Shown here: positions 24,472 to 37,403 of the stretch, one piece after another | How the letters are laid out: each line of letters opens with the position of its first letter | Numbering within the stretch: position 1 is the first letter of the stretch | NCBI GenBank assembly: GCA_012064415.1 | Contig: SSNU01000012.1 | Span: forward strand, 35,600-99,599 | DNA from: Gyrodactylus bullatarudis | Taxonomy: Eukaryota; Platyhelminthes; Monogenea; Gyrodactylidea; Gyrodactylidae | Length of the DNA: 64,000 nt | Direction: 5' to 3' | The notes under the pieces: generated by a model | The model's database searches: none | What the model was told of the DNA's origin: nothing | What the model saw: only the letters and a program-made list of their open reading frames with translations | Program-made: the position numbers and the translations under genes

Positions 24472-26727
24472 TCATGAGATCGTGAAACAATAGCTGTAGA
24501 TTTCAAATATATGCAATCGCCTGGTCGATGTATAGAATTATAGATATAAGAGCATTGTAAAAGTCCATACTAGGATCATAAGAGATTGAGTAATACTCAA
24601 GAAAAACACTTATTAATGAATCCATAAAAAGTTTAGAAGTAAACTCTGAATGATTAGTCTAAAAATTGTAGATGAAAGACAGGATAGTTTTACAGCCAGA
24701 TCAGATCAAAAAGGCTAGTGAAATGAGATCTACATTTTTACTTTGATTTATCTTGTTTCTTTATCTTTAGTCCACAATTTAGACTAATTCAAGGGGAATT
24801 ATTTGAGTTCGATCGAACAAAAATAATACTAGAATCTGTCTTCACATTTTCCCAACTAGATAAAAGAGTCAGTGTAACAAAATTATTCATGTAAATTTGA
24901 CATTTTCTTCCACATCAACACTACCACTTTGTCGGTCCTGAGTCAGGACTCCTGACATCTCTCTTCTGTGTGTATGTTTCGGATTCCCTCTTTTATTCTG
25001 ATAGAATTTTTATGTTTTTTTCTCTTTCCCTACCTGACATATGTTTCTTGTATTCTATTGCATTTTTGACATTGGAATAGAATAAAAAAATTATTTTTAT
25101 TTCAACCCCAAATTAAAAAGATATATCCCAAACTCACAAGGAATGTACAAGAAAAAATTAATCATTTTTCTCTTGTCTTTTACAACTAAAACGAAAGGTA
25201 ACATAAAAAAATGTTAAAAACTCATGAAGTGGTGGTCACTTCAACATAAACAAATTGAGGAAGCGAAGAGAAATTCTGCCTCGGTTTTTATCATCAGGTG
25301 CATGTATTTCTTACACTTTATGTTTGTTTATTCTTGCAAATTTTCGACTCTTGAGTTTATTCTTTCTATATCAGACGGAAAGAGGAGAAATTAATTAAAT
25401 TAGTTTTCATTCTTTTTTTTCTCTCTTGAGTTTTTAATTAATTCCAACATTGTCTACTTACAAGTAAACTTTAAAAAGGGATTACTCTTATGTACTCCTT
25501 TGTTGAATAAGTTGCCAATTTTTCCGTATTTCTATCTCACCTCTCTCCAGGTTAAGGGTCTATCTTCTTTCTTCTGTTTGTTTTTATTCTACTCAATTCC
25601 TGTAGTTTCTTGGGAGTTACCTACAACTTTTATTTATTACTCAACTTTTTATATTACTACGTATAAATAAGTGTATGGCCTTTGTCTTCTCTCTCAGCGT
25701 GATTGTACATTTTACAAGGGCCCCGTCGAATGCATGTCTGCTCACATAGACTTAACTCATTATGTTTCTCAATTTTTTCTTCTTCCATTTTGGCAAGAAA
25801 CTAAACAGCCATCTGCTCTTCCTCGCTTTTTAACCCAATGCATCTATACAGTATATAGGGTAGATGAATGTATAATGTAAAAGAAAACTAGTCTGAACTT
25901 GCAATATCATGTCTTTATATAGAGTGTAACAATTCTTACTTCCTCAATTTAGCTACTTGTTAGTAGGTTAAAAGTCTCGACAACACATACACATGTAATT
26001 ATAATTATTCAAGTGTGTATTGGTAGAAAAAAGTCATGCACAAGGATACCTTTTATAAAAGCTTGAGGGTACCCTAATAATAACGAGAAGTCTATATATA
26101 AACTCGCATGTGAATTGTAAACTGAAATGTTATTAAGGACACGAGAGAGAGATAGAATACACTTCCAACTGCCTGTTTCATATCACAACGCAGATAAATT
26201 ATATATCTTCTCTACGAGACAACCAGAGATAAAGAGGAAACTCTGAGAATTTTATGCATTTTACGGTAAAGATTCACATGTTGAATTTTTTACAATAAAA
26301 ATAGACAAAACTTTTTATTCGTTTATTCAAGCTTGAAAGAAGAGAAATTTAAAAAACGAAAAAACCCGGTTGAAATGATCGAAACGAAGAATACGAACAA
26401 TGGATTAATCAGTTTTCATGATTTTTAAGCGATGAAACACTCTTTCTGCAGTAATAACTGGATTGTTCTATGGAGATGAGAAAAAATGCATTCCTGTTCA
26501 TTTTTGTTGTATTTTCTTTGTTCATCAGAAATTTACATGACTTTTAGTTACCAACACGGAAATGTTTGTGTTGTTACAAAATTTACATCCTCTAACATAA
26601 TAAATGAAATTATTTAATTACAAATTAGTTTACTCAAAAGTGAGGAAACTTTATCTGAAATTAATTACAAAGTATTCCAGATTAAGTTTCTTTTTGTTGG
26701 AATGCATTTATTTAAAAATAAACCTAA
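24472..26727. other. Noncoding sequence
   Basis: No supported gene. Pyrimidine-rich stretches (25.0-25.6 kb) and a small perfect palindrome (GTCCTGAGTCAGGAC, 24935-24949) are present. A 69-codon frame near 25.7 kb has no recognisable features. Confidence 0.4.
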
Positions 26728-27204
26728 TTGATATGAAGATGAGAATTTACTATTTTAAATGGAATGAGCTAATAAGTTGTTGATATTCAAAAAAAATTCC
26801 GAAAAAAATTCAATCTGACTAAAATAAGGGCAAATTTTGGAATTTGAAAATGCACCAAATTTCCACTTTTTTAACTTTTGAACCCAGAATTTTCATCGAT
26901 TACGATGATTCGGAGCAGTTAAGTACTGATATATGGGATCAACATTAGACGAAGAATTCGAATTCACCTGCAGAAGCTCACTGAAATTAGTAATTATTGT
27001 GGGAAATCGAAGGATTTGAATTTTTTCGATTATCAAGAAGGCAAATTTTCCAAAATCTTGAAGTCGAACTTTTTCTCGGAAACAGTAAGATCTTCGCTAT
27101 CTCTATGACTAAATTCGAATTGTTCGTTCAATGTTGACCCGAAATATCATCACTTAACTACTTCGAATCATCGTAAATATAGTAAATTCTCATCTTCATA
27201 TCAA
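26728..27204. repeat. Foldback element, TTGATATGAAG family
   Basis: The ends TTGATATGAAGATGAGAATT and its inverse enclose a diverged palindrome. Inward on both arms are TACGATGATTCG, the GTTAAGT / ACTTAAC counterparts and AATTCGAATT. No coding frame. Related copies lie at 28603-28924 and about 32170-32610. Confidence 0.7.
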
Positions 27205-28602
27205 CTAGCTTTAGGTATGAAATAAAATATAGAATACAAAAGTTCTATACGATTATAAACAATTTATAGTTCTCTAGATAAGTTGGCAAATTCAAATTAA
27301 AATAGGTTTTGTAATAAAATTCGAGAAATTTCATTAAATCATTCTAGAGTTATTGAAAATAAAGTAGACTTTTTGTTTATTTTCAATTATGTTAGACAAC
27401 AAATAATGATTAGAGAAGGAGGAAGATCATTGACTTTTTAGAATAATGAAATTTAGTTTTTTCTTAGTCAAAAAAGAGAATATTCCACTGTATCAAATTT
27501 GGAGTTCAATTAATTACTCTTTGATTTTTTTGTTTTACATCATTGAAAACATCATGGCTTATAACTCAAAGGTACATTTTAAATGTGTGAAAATTTTCCG
27601 GCCAAAATTCCTTGTAACACCCCATAAGAAGGAAACATGAAAAACATGAAACTTCCCGTATTCTATCTTGTAAGCTGATAGCTTAAATGATTATAGCATT
27701 GGTGACACAATGCAAGGCAGGTATGTAGTAGTCTAATCACATTCTATTAGATGCAGTCAATAGTGATTAAGTAGTAAGATTTTTATCAAAATATCTTTGT
27801 TAATCCTTACAGATGAGGATTAAAATTGTACATAAATCCTATTCCTTCAAATAGTAATAGCAAACTCAAAAAATATTTGATTTCATTTTCAATAATTCCC
27901 TGTAATTCAAATCCCTTTTTGTATCAAGACTGATAAGAATAGGAAAAACAAATTTGAAACTTATCATCGATTGAAAGGATATGAAATGCAACTCTTGCTT
28001 TGATAATTTAGGAATAGACAGACCTTTCTATATTCTAGACAAGGAGTTTGACATGACAGGTTTCTCCACATTAAACTATAGATAAATGTCTCAAGGTTCG
28101 AGGTGACAAATTTTGATGGGACACGAACGCTCTTCGTCATCTCCTGGTTGATTTATTTTTGGAAAATTTTCAATATGTTTTCTCTTTTCTCGATGTAAAA
28201 ATTTACAACATGTGGTTTAATGAGGGAAAAAATTTCAAATTTGATTCTGCATAAAAAAGCCATGTTAGAACTAAACTTTCTTGTAGTTTTTACTCTCAAC
28301 ATGTTCAAACAATAAAAACTGATCTTAATACAACTATAACAACTTTCCAATGCTCAAATATGTCATTGATTGGCAACAAAAAGTTTAACCATTCAACTTG
28401 AAATGAAGATAACGAAAGAAGACATTAAATTCTTCACTCCATCTCCTTCTGAATTATTCAAAATATCCAAATGGTTCAGTGATAAGTTGAGCATGAGTTC
28501 ACCCTCAGCTTTACATTTGAATGATTTTATAAAACATGCATAACTTAAGAATTCATCTCTCTTGACCACCAATTTTATTATTATTTTATTGAAAGCAAAG
28601 TT
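27205..28602. other. Noncoding sequence
   Basis: AT-rich, no gene or structured repeat that I can support. Confidence 0.45.
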
Positions 28603-28924
28603 GAATTATAAAGTTGGTTGATATGAAGTATACGATTTTTACAGAAAGAATTCGAATTTGGTAAAGATTTTTTGCAATCATACAAAAAAAAATATTTTTT
28701 CGAACTTTGAGCTGAAAATTTTTATTGATTCGAATGTTGGAAGCTAATCAAAATTTTTTTTTCAGGATCAAGATTAAACAAGAAAATCAATTCAAATGAA
28801 TCTGATCTTAAGCATAGTCTAGTTTTAGAGCGGAATTTCGATGTTTTGATCATTTTGATGAAAAAATCGAGATTTCTATAAAAATCCTAGATTCCCAACT
28901 TCATATCAATCAACTTTATAATTC
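28603..28924. repeat. Foldback element, TTGATATGAAG family
   Basis: The left end reads GAATTATAAAGTTGGTTGAT followed by ATGAAG. The right end is its inverse with one mismatch. The interior (AACTTTGAGCTGAAAATTTT, then AGGATCAAGATTAAACAAG) also resembles parts of 9.6 and 60.5 kb. It abuts the Penelope-like remnant that starts at about 28925. Confidence 0.7.
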
Positions 28925-30000
28925 AAGTTTACTAGTTTCAGATTACTATCTAAATTATGAATTAGTAATTCACGTTGTTTGTCAAAAATATTAAATTTAC
29001 TATGGAAAAGGAGTCTGATGGCACTTTGAGTTTTTTTAGATGTTAAGCTAACCAGAAAAGAAGATGGATCAATCCCAAGAAATATTTTCAAGAAGAAGAC
29101 TGACAATGGTAGATATCTTCATTATGCCAGTTTCAGTCCTATTTCGCATAAAGTTGGCTTAGTGATTGGTCTAGGGAAGAGGATAAGAAGAATAGCAAGT
29201 CCGGAGGAATGGCCGAATGAAATAGAGAATTCAAAGTTGTGTCTGATGGAGAATGGTTATCCAAGGAAATTTGTAGACAAATTCATCAATGTTTCAGATA
29301 ATAGGGATGAAGATGTTAATGCAGATGAAATTGAGAAAACGAAGATTTTCATGAGACTCAACTTCAAAGGCGACGGTTTTAGTAATGATATTAGAAGAAG
29401 ACTCAACAATCTCATTGATCAACATTACAATAATATACAATTGAAAATTGTATTTAAAACCCAGAGACTGTTCAGTTTTATTCATAAAGATTGACTCAAA
29501 CCGGCAGAGAAGACTCTACTAATCTATAAATTCCAATGTGACTGTGGTGCTTCTTACATAGGTAGAACAATTAGGAAGCTGTCTACAAGATCTAGTGCTC
29601 ATCTAAATAAGGACACTGCAGTGACTAGGCACATCAAACAAGAGAAACATGCTGCTTCATTTTCGAACTTTTCTATTTTATACAAAAATCCATGCGATGA
29701 CAGCATAGATGTATGGGTTAAAGAGAAATTCTTTATTAATCTATACAAACCTAATCTATGTGTTCAAAAGAACTATTCATATAACCTTCAACTCCCCTGG
29801 CCTATGTGAGCTTTATCACTTTTCTCTCCACTTTTGCTATTTATTAGAGAGTTTTGGTGTTTTTTCAGCTTACATTTTATTCTAATTTTCTTCAACTTTT
29901 ACTTTTTCTTTCATTATTTGTAAATTATTAACTTGAATGAATTTTTTAACTTTTATCATTTTTAAAGCAATACTACTGATGATGCTTTGAGAAATGTACA
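28925..30000 (+). mobile_element. Penelope-like retroelement, 5'-truncated and broken
   Basis: It comprises the end of the reverse transcriptase, the linker, a GIY-YIG endonuclease and a 3' UTR. The 3' UTR (29816 to about 30000) is similar to the minus-strand fragment at 50475-50690, which shows both belong to one family. Penelope-like elements combine a telomerase-like RT with a C-terminal GIY-YIG nuclease. Confidence 0.8.
28970..29809 (+). pseudogene. Penelope-like RT C-terminus plus GIY-YIG endonuclease
   Basis: The frame begins at about IKFTMEKESDGTLS. An extra T in the T-run at 29031-29037 then shifts the frame before FLDVKLTRKEDGS and the conserved NGRYLHYASFSPISHK. A TGA at 29492-29494 interrupts the frame between the linker and the GIY-YIG domain, which continues in the same frame (LIYKFQCDCGASYIGRT) to NLQLPWPM and a stop near 29809. 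The catalytic Glu region reads SSAHL where the 51.5-kb relative has NEHL, so the acidic residue is lost. Two inactivating changes and the missing N-terminus mark a dead copy. Confidence 0.8.
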
Positions 30001-31876
30001 TATGGTTTTAATATATCTCCTTTTTCGTATAATTCCAAACTATCTAAATAGTAAAATGTTAGTTTTCATTTATTACTTCTGTGAGGATTCTATAGTTTTT
30101 GAGAATTCTCACATGTCTATCATATCTACAAGAATTCTGGTGAAATCCAATCCATTTAATCTTCAATACCTCGAATAGATAGAAAAATAATGGTTTTTTA
30201 AGGAAAAATCTCCTTTTGAAAAGCTTTTGATAGAACTGTTAATTTATTAAAAACTATTCCTATATCTATAGACTCAGGATGAAGATAGATGATGAGAACA
30301 CAGTAGGAATTTAATTCACTATTTGTATGATGATACCTTCTCAATAATTCTTGATTTTATTTTTCCCGCCTATAAAGAGAATTCGATTTTTCTCTATTTA
30401 GCAACGAAAACTTTGAAGTATTTCAAGCATTAATTATTTTATAAGCTTATTAATTTTATCGGTTTAAATTATAATTTATGTCTATCACCAAGGGTGATAT
30501 TCTGATTACAAGTTTAGATTTACTTTTACACAACTTATAATTTTATTGGACTATCAAAGTAAAAAAAATCAAAATTGTGTTAAAAATCAAAGGACTAGTA
30601 AAATAGGGCTTTGTCCTATGAAATTGTAGAAATTATAACTGTTTCGGAATTCAAGAAAAACTTTTTAATTATTTGAGAAAGGTAATTGTACATAAGAAAA
30701 TCTGAATAAAAACATAGCTGGAACGATGTAAGTGTCAGTATTCTATTCAAATTTCCAGAAGAAAAATAATAAAAGATTCAAGAAAATCTTAAATCCAAAG
30801 CCATGTATACGAAAGAACCTGACTTGCAGTTACTTTATGTTTTACACTACAAATTTTAAAATATGATTAGATTAAAAAGAGAAAAAAACATGTGTTTTCT
30901 ATCCAAAAATCGTTTTATTTTGAGCAGGTTGTCCTCCTCTATTCTCATTTAACAACATGCACAAGAGAGAGATCATTCCAATGTTTTCCGGATTCAAAAA
31001 ATAAATTTGATGATAATTTTTTATTGTCCATCCGCCCTGCTATGTATGTTTGTACTACCCATGTACTAATAAAAAATAGTATACTGGCCTTAGAAAAAAG
31101 TCAACACTGACAACGCTTTTTACGATCTGATATGAACATAACACATGCTCAAAAGTTTGTGCTCAACTAACACCACCAACACAAGTGGACATTAAAAACA
31201 ACATTGTACAACTTTGGTACAACTGTCTGAATAAATTAGGATATTAATGAAATGAGCATGCCTCAACAATGGAGATGGAAATCTTTCATAGAAATAAAGT
31301 TTAGGTACTTTTAAAGTAATAAAACTCTTGTTTGTTTTCCTTGGCCTAGTTCTCAAATGTGAAACTCTTATGCATCAAATGATAAATTCTTGGACCTGGA
31401 TTTGAGTTGAAAGGTTTCCCCTGTGACTTTGATTTAAAAAATTAAACAGATCAAGATTTTGAAAAATTATTGCAAATAAAGAAATGATGAAAACTAGGGT
31501 CTCTGAAAATCTTCCGGGTAATGGGAATAAAGCGAAGAATTGTTCTAATCGATTTTAGATCTAATTCTAAGATTAGTCATGTCTTCACAATCAGATAATT
31601 CGTATTTTAATGATAATAAGGAATTAAAATGCAAGCTATTTCGAGCAGTGACATAAAAGAGCCGCGGTTTCGTCATTCGGCCTTGCTGTTTGGTTTTTCA
31701 AATTTTCACTACAGAAATGATAGTTGCAATGAGATTTAAACAAAAAGAAAGCGATACCTTTGGTAGAATGAAATACAGGTTTTAGATATTAACTCATGCT
31801 AGTATTAGAAGAATGTTTATTCTCTCTTATGCTTGAATTTATATAATTTATAACAATTATTATGATCGTATTCTGC
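30001..31876. other. Noncoding sequence
   Basis: No supported gene; short open frames near 30.0 and 30.9 kb show no features. Confidence 0.4.
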
Positions 31877-32010
31877 TCAATTGACTATGGCGTTGTTCGC
31901 TTGCTACCTGACTATGTTCTCTTCTGGCTTGTATTGGTCTTTCTGTAGACATAACCAATCCATGCAAAACAGGTTCCTGGAAAACTGTTTAGTTCGAAAT
32001 TATGATTTTG
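31877..32010 (+). repeat. Dispersed repeat fragment (3.7/46.4-kb family)
   Basis: Contains GACTATGGCGTTGTTCGCTT, CTACCTGACTATGTTCTCTT and CTGGCTTGTATTGGTCT, matching the arms of the 46415-46756 element. It ends near TTAGTTCGAAATTATGATTTTG, resembling that element's right end. No coding content. Confidence 0.6.
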
Positions 32011-32169
32011 TTTAATTAAAATGTTATCATGTTTCTCATACTTTCTGGTCGATTGAATTACTTGACAATGCATATCTTGATTTATAACTCTGAGCTTTAG
32101 TTCTTGATTTGACTGGTTTTTTAGTGTTTGAGCCTGATTTCAGTTGCTCTTTTCAAAGAAAGAAGCTGG

Positions 32170-32610
32170 TACAACTCATTTTATCATTATTTTTTCCACT
32201 TTTTCAACATTCGAATCCAATGTTTTTATCGATTACAAATATTTGAAGCAGTTTGATGCAGATATTCGAGATCAGCATTTGACAAAGAATTCGAATTCGG
32301 CCGTGGAGGTAGAAAGGAATCTTCTGTTTTCAAGAAAAAGTTTAACTTTTAAATTTTGGATCAATCCTATTCGAGATCATCAACTAGTTCAAATTTTTCG
32401 ATTTCCCACAATAATGACAAACTTCAGTGAATTTTTGCAGCCGAATTCGAATTCTTTGTCTAATTTTGGCCCCAAATATCAGCACATAACTGTTTCAAAT
32501 CTTTGAAATTGATAAAAAATTGTGAGCTCATAAGTTGAAAAAGTGGAAATTCGAAAAACAACCTAATTTTGGTCAGATTGAATTTGTAAAAAAAAGTAAA
32601 TTTTCTTCCT
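32170..32610. repeat. Foldback element, relative of the 26.7-kb copy
   Basis: CCACTTTTTCAACATTCGAAT and its inverse (CAAGTTGAAAAAGTGGAAATTCG-like) face each other. Both arms contain GACAAAGAATTCGAATTCGG. The interior GTGGGAAATCGAAAA-type segment is shared with 26728-27204. The plus-strand open frame across it is a by-product of the repeat. Confidence 0.65.
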
Positions 32611-32715
32611 TATGTCAATTATTGTTTCTATGGGCCACAATTTCGTTAATCAATGTCTTTAGCTGAATTTCTGACGAGAATTGGTTTTGAAAGGGTTACA
32701 ATCGAAACGTCTTGA

Positions 32716-33597
32716 ATGTATCCTTTATTAACATTATCATTATCAATCAACTCGGGTGTTCGCCAGGGTTCAATAATCGGTCCACTTCTCTTTAACATTT
32801 GCTTCGCTGATATTCAGCTCCTGGAGAACATTGAGGGTGTTCTCCTTAAATTTGCTGACGATTTCAAATTCGTCTTCAAGGTGAAAAATTCCCTTGATAT
32901 ATTGAAAATAAATCACAACTTCTGTCTTCTTAAAGGTTCCCTTGAGGCCATGGGGCTCTATATTAATAGAGATAAATGTAAATTGTTACTCCCAGCTGGT
33001 CTCCCTGCAACCCTCTCGGAATCTCTTCTACTTCCTGGAGAAATTGTCTCCTTAACTTTGGACCTGGGTTTCAGTATCTCTGATGGACTTAAAATTGACC
33101 CTCTCTCTAATCTCCCTAAAATAAAATCCACTATTTTCTCAATTCTAAAATTCTCTAGGTCCGTTAATTTAAGGCTTAAGGCTTTCAAAGCTTTAGTCTT
33201 AAATAACCTCGATTATATCTCTCCCCTTGTTCCCTCACTAACTTTTGAAAAATCTCTCGAAATTGAGCATATTCAATCTAGATTCCTCTATTTCTTATAT
33301 CCTGATTTAGAATCTTATAATTCTCGCATATTAGTCTCTGGGCTCAACCCTCTCTGGGTTAGAAGATATGCTATTATTGTTAAATCATTTGCTAAATCTG
33401 TTAACTTATTTGAAAACTCATATAACCTCAGAAACCCCTCTTTTTCAAATCACTATTTACTATCATCATATAATATGATTGATAAAAAATATAAAATATC
33501 AGACTGTCACGACCTAACTAATATTAAAACTATTATGTCACACATTAGGTCCAAACTTGATTATTCTAAGAGTCTCCTCTATGCTAATCTTCATTAA
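32716..33597 (+). pseudogene. LINE reverse transcriptase, 3' half
   Basis: A clean 293-codon frame. Motif B reads SGVRQGSIIGPLLFNI and motif C reads FADDFKFVF; most LINE reverse transcriptases have GVPQG and YADD here, so both motifs are variant. The C-terminal part includes SGLNPLWVRRYA and ends YSKSLLYANLH. RT motifs upstream of B, including motif A, are missing, and a TGA precedes the first ATG in frame. The copy is therefore truncated and inactive, although its surviving frame has no stops. Confidence 0.85.
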
Positions 33598-33820
33598 TCC
33601 CAGAATGTTTAATGAAATTTCTTGAAAGGTTTATATATTTCTACAATACTCATTAAACATATTTCATGAACATAGATTAATCAAATTATTATTATTTTTT
33701 TTTTTTTTTTATCGAACCGCCATATTATATCCAGAGATGCTGTGTATATATATTTGTATTTATATTTATTTATTTTATCTTTATTAAATCAATAAAATCA
33801 TACTTTCTAACAAAAAAAAA
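32716..33820 (+). mobile_element. CR1/jockey-like LINE, 5'-truncated, with 3' tail
   Basis: The reverse-transcriptase coding remnant (32716-33597) is followed by a 3' UTR ending TCTAACAAAAAAAAA (33806-33820). The 3' UTR holds a T-rich stretch. The same terminus occurs at 24457, inverted at 20813-20826, and at 45381. Confidence 0.8.
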
Positions 33821-36800
33821 TTATGAGATTACAATCAACGTGTTCAGATTATAATAATTATTATTCTAATCATTATAATCACAGGTTAATACAGGTCTGT
33901 CCTTCGACACATTGACTTTATATATTCAAGTTTTATCCATTGGCCCAAAGTATCAATACTCTACTCTCGACTAGATGGTTTCAATTATCACATATTTTTT
34001 TGACCTATCTGATAAGAATAAAAAAATAGGCGAGTTTAATTATTTTTCAAATTTTATTATTTCTTGACATAAAACTCCGTTGAATGATTTTATTATTATA
34101 ACTATTATTATTATTGTCCTGAAGGAGGAAATTGAAAAATAAAAAGTTTTAAAAAACGAGAACTGAAATTTGAATATTTTATTATACCTCTCTCTCTCTC
34201 CCTCTGGTTTAATCCATCTCCTGTCTAACTGAAAAGAATATCCATTTATCACATTCATGAAACAAATTCTAAGCATGACTCATTCACACACACACACTCT
34301 ATACACATATACCGATGGCTATAAACAAAATTCATTCATTCACTCAAACTCTCAAAAAAGGATTAGTTAATAGACCTGAATTATGTGTAGTGTACCTATA
34401 ATATATCTATTCTGGATATGCATACATCAAATGATTCATGTAGGATGAAATGATAGGATTATGAAATTTTACAAAATCTACACGTGCAATTCCAAGTGTC
34501 GAAATGCATTCATTGCAAAATGCGTAGTATTTGTATTTCTATATTCATATGACATATTTTGTGTATAAATAAGATAAGAATGAAAAAAACGTATTCTATT
34601 CACATGAGAAAAATCTCTGTATTTTGTTACTGTATGAAGTACAATACATGGCAATATACTATAATATATGTATGTATATTATAATATCGTATACAATGCA
34701 TTATTATTTTAATCCTTATTCATCAATGAATATATATGGGTAGAGAGAATAATGAGTAATTCAATTTGGCCTTAAAATCAAACCCCCATTTTCCTTGGAC
34801 GAAATTACACTAGGAATATGATGCATAGTATGTCTATCTCACCATCCAACTCTCTCTCTCTCTCACTCTGAATATTGTATGCCTTTCTATATATAATAAA
34901 CTATATACTAATGAAGAACATTAGGAACGTCTGTCTGCTTTCCTTCCTGTGTGTAGAATGAAATTTTTCTATTTACAGTTAGTTGGTCGGGTAAAAGGCA
35001 TAAAGAGTTCTAAGGAATTGAATGCCTCTCAGTTTACATACAAACCTACCTACGTATACAACGGGCTCCAAGGTGAATGTATGATGAAGAGAAAAAACAG
35101 TATACGTGAGACACATGAGAAGAAATGAATTAAGAAAAAACTACTACTACTGTACCATGAAAAGAATTCCATCTTTCTCTGTTGTTGAGAAAAATTCCAA
35201 TTTGGAGAAGAATTCTTTTATGGCTGTTAAAATAATAAATACAATAGTAATAGAGAGAAGAACACGAAGAATCTTCCCCCTCTGTAAATAAAAATTCCCT
35301 TCTTAAATTACAAGTGATTACAGCACACATTTCACAGGGAAGAAAGAGAGGGGATGGGTGAGATGGTCACAAAGTAAACATGGTAAAGTACATCAATGTT
35401 AATGAACGTAAAAGGTAGGATCTTGTGTTTATTCAGACAACCAGGAGAGAGTGTAAACAAGATTTTATTTGATTTACAAGTGTAGGACAAAATTTCAAAA
35501 GTTTTTTTAGAATTTAAAACCAAAGTATCCAAGAGCTATACTGGAGGCTGGACTTTACAGACTCTATAAGTAGAGAATATGAGTAGCATTTGGTTTTATG
35601 TAGTAAGTTACTACTAGTAACCAGAGAGTCAACAGGCCTCAACATTGAAGAAAGAACAGAAAAAGTTTCAATATAGCTTTGAATAGGACTAGGGGGTCGG
35701 GGAAGATTCGTTTCCCAAAGTTTTACCATTAAGCAAACATGACTTGTTTTTCTTGTTGGACCTTGCCTGCTTCTTGCAATCTGTAAATTCATGCGGAATG
35801 AGTTTAACATGGTGTCTGGGGTTCTCTGTTTTATGGGTTTGTTTACTGGATTTGATTAGACATTGTTTATGCAGTTGAGCGAATCAGAATTTAATTTTTG
35901 ATTTGATGAAAATTTGAAAAAAATTTTTTTTATTATTCCAGATCTATTTTTTCTAAGTCCATTTGACCATGGCAACTTGAAATCTTTTTTATTTTTTTTT
36001 CCAAAATCATATAAAAACATGAGACAGACATGCTTTTTCCCCGTCTCAGTAACTCAATCCTGACAACCCCCCATCCCTCAAATCAAATTTATGAGGGAAA
36101 CTAAGAGAAAAAAAAGAAAACATAGAGTCAAGAGTTGAGTCGAGAAGAGCTGTATGGGACATACTCATGTAACAAAATTCCCAGGTTAAATGTATCAAGA
36201 ATGAGGGAGACCAAATTTATTTCCTTCATTATCATCATGTTTGAGAGTTGCTAGCCAGAATCAATAATTTTTGCTAAGGCTATTTCTTTGTAGAGTTACT
36301 AAAGAAAGATACGGGCTTATTAGAAAATTGATAAACTTTTCTATTCTCTATCTAAATGAAAAAGTGAAAATATACAATGTAAAAAAGTGTAAAAAGAGTT
36401 GAGGAGGAAAAAAGTGTGAACAAGTTGGAATACACGTTTGAGTGTATGAGAAAATATGAGCAAGGTATTAACACGCTAAATAATTGCATATCTTGTTACC
36501 AGTACAATCGTACAATTGAAATATTAAAACAGGGGATATGCAGAAATTTTTTCACGTGAGAAAACCAGGTTGAGTTCATTCCAACCCATCCACCATGTTC
36601 AAAGGAAAAGGAACAAGTTGTTGTTTTTTCTTTCATAAATTAGAATTATATTAGATAATGATTTATATATAAGGATAAGAAAAATGTTGGCTACATAATA
36701 ATAATAATCGGATGGCTACTCTCTCGAGGAGTAGACACAACTAGACATTTCATAGTACATACATGGTAAAGATTTGGATAAAGTGAGATCTGAGAGAGAG

Positions 36801-37228
36801 AATAAAAACATTGATGATTTGGATTCTTGATTCGTATTCATTAATTATCTTCTTTTTCATTTTTTTTGGGTTGGAAAGATACTTTGCGCATTTCATTTTC
36901 AGTTTTCTGTACAGTGTACACATCTGTAAAGATTGTCCGATTGTTTCAAATAGTTGTAATAATAATAAGTGCAGAGAAATTAATAAAAAAAATGGAAAAA
37001 ATCTTCTATGTACGTGATGTGATTCTCTTTATATGGATATATAATCTTGGCAAATCGCCAATGGCAATAAGGAGAATTTAATGAGGAATATAGGTGGACA
37101 CACAGAAAGATATTTGTGATTCAGTTATGAAAAAATACAATCAGGAGTTATATAAGAATCAGGAGAGTAGAGAAAAATATAATGTACATAGATAATAGTA
37201 ATAAAAAAGGTTGATGAGTTTTTGGTGT
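33821..37228. other. Noncoding sequence with microsatellites; possible long 3' UTR
   Basis: Simple repeats include (CT)n at about 34187-34206 and 34853-34866, (CA)n at about 34283-34298 and ATA/TAA runs. On the minus strand a good 3' splice site at 35781-35783 (GAATTTACAG) precedes a short coding-like stretch that could be an alternative last exon of cdc25. I see no independent gene. Confidence 0.35.
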
Positions 37229-37234
37229 TTTATT
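37229..37234 (-). terminator. Poly(A) signal of cdc25
   Basis: TTTATT on the plus strand, so AATAAA on the transcript, about 170 nt after the cdc25 stop codon. Confidence 0.5.
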
Positions 37235-37403
37235 TTGATCAATAATAAAATTATTCATAGATTTTGTTCGAGATCATTAGTGCAGTGTATTCACTGGTTG
37301 GATAATCACAGAAATCTTTAGCTCAAGATGTATTTTATATAGGAAAATTGCCTGAGAGAGTTAAATGTGGGGCGCGCACAAATTTAGGTTTTGTTTAGGC
37401 AAG

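Noticed and set aside
28906..29106. 66-codon minus-strand frame
   Set aside because: Antisense of the Penelope-like RT remnant.
32144..32506. 120-codon plus-strand frame
   Set aside because: Falls within a palindromic foldback element, with mirrored sequence and no motif.
35106..35532. Overlapping short frames on both strands
   Set aside because: Microsatellite-rich noncoding context; no motif.
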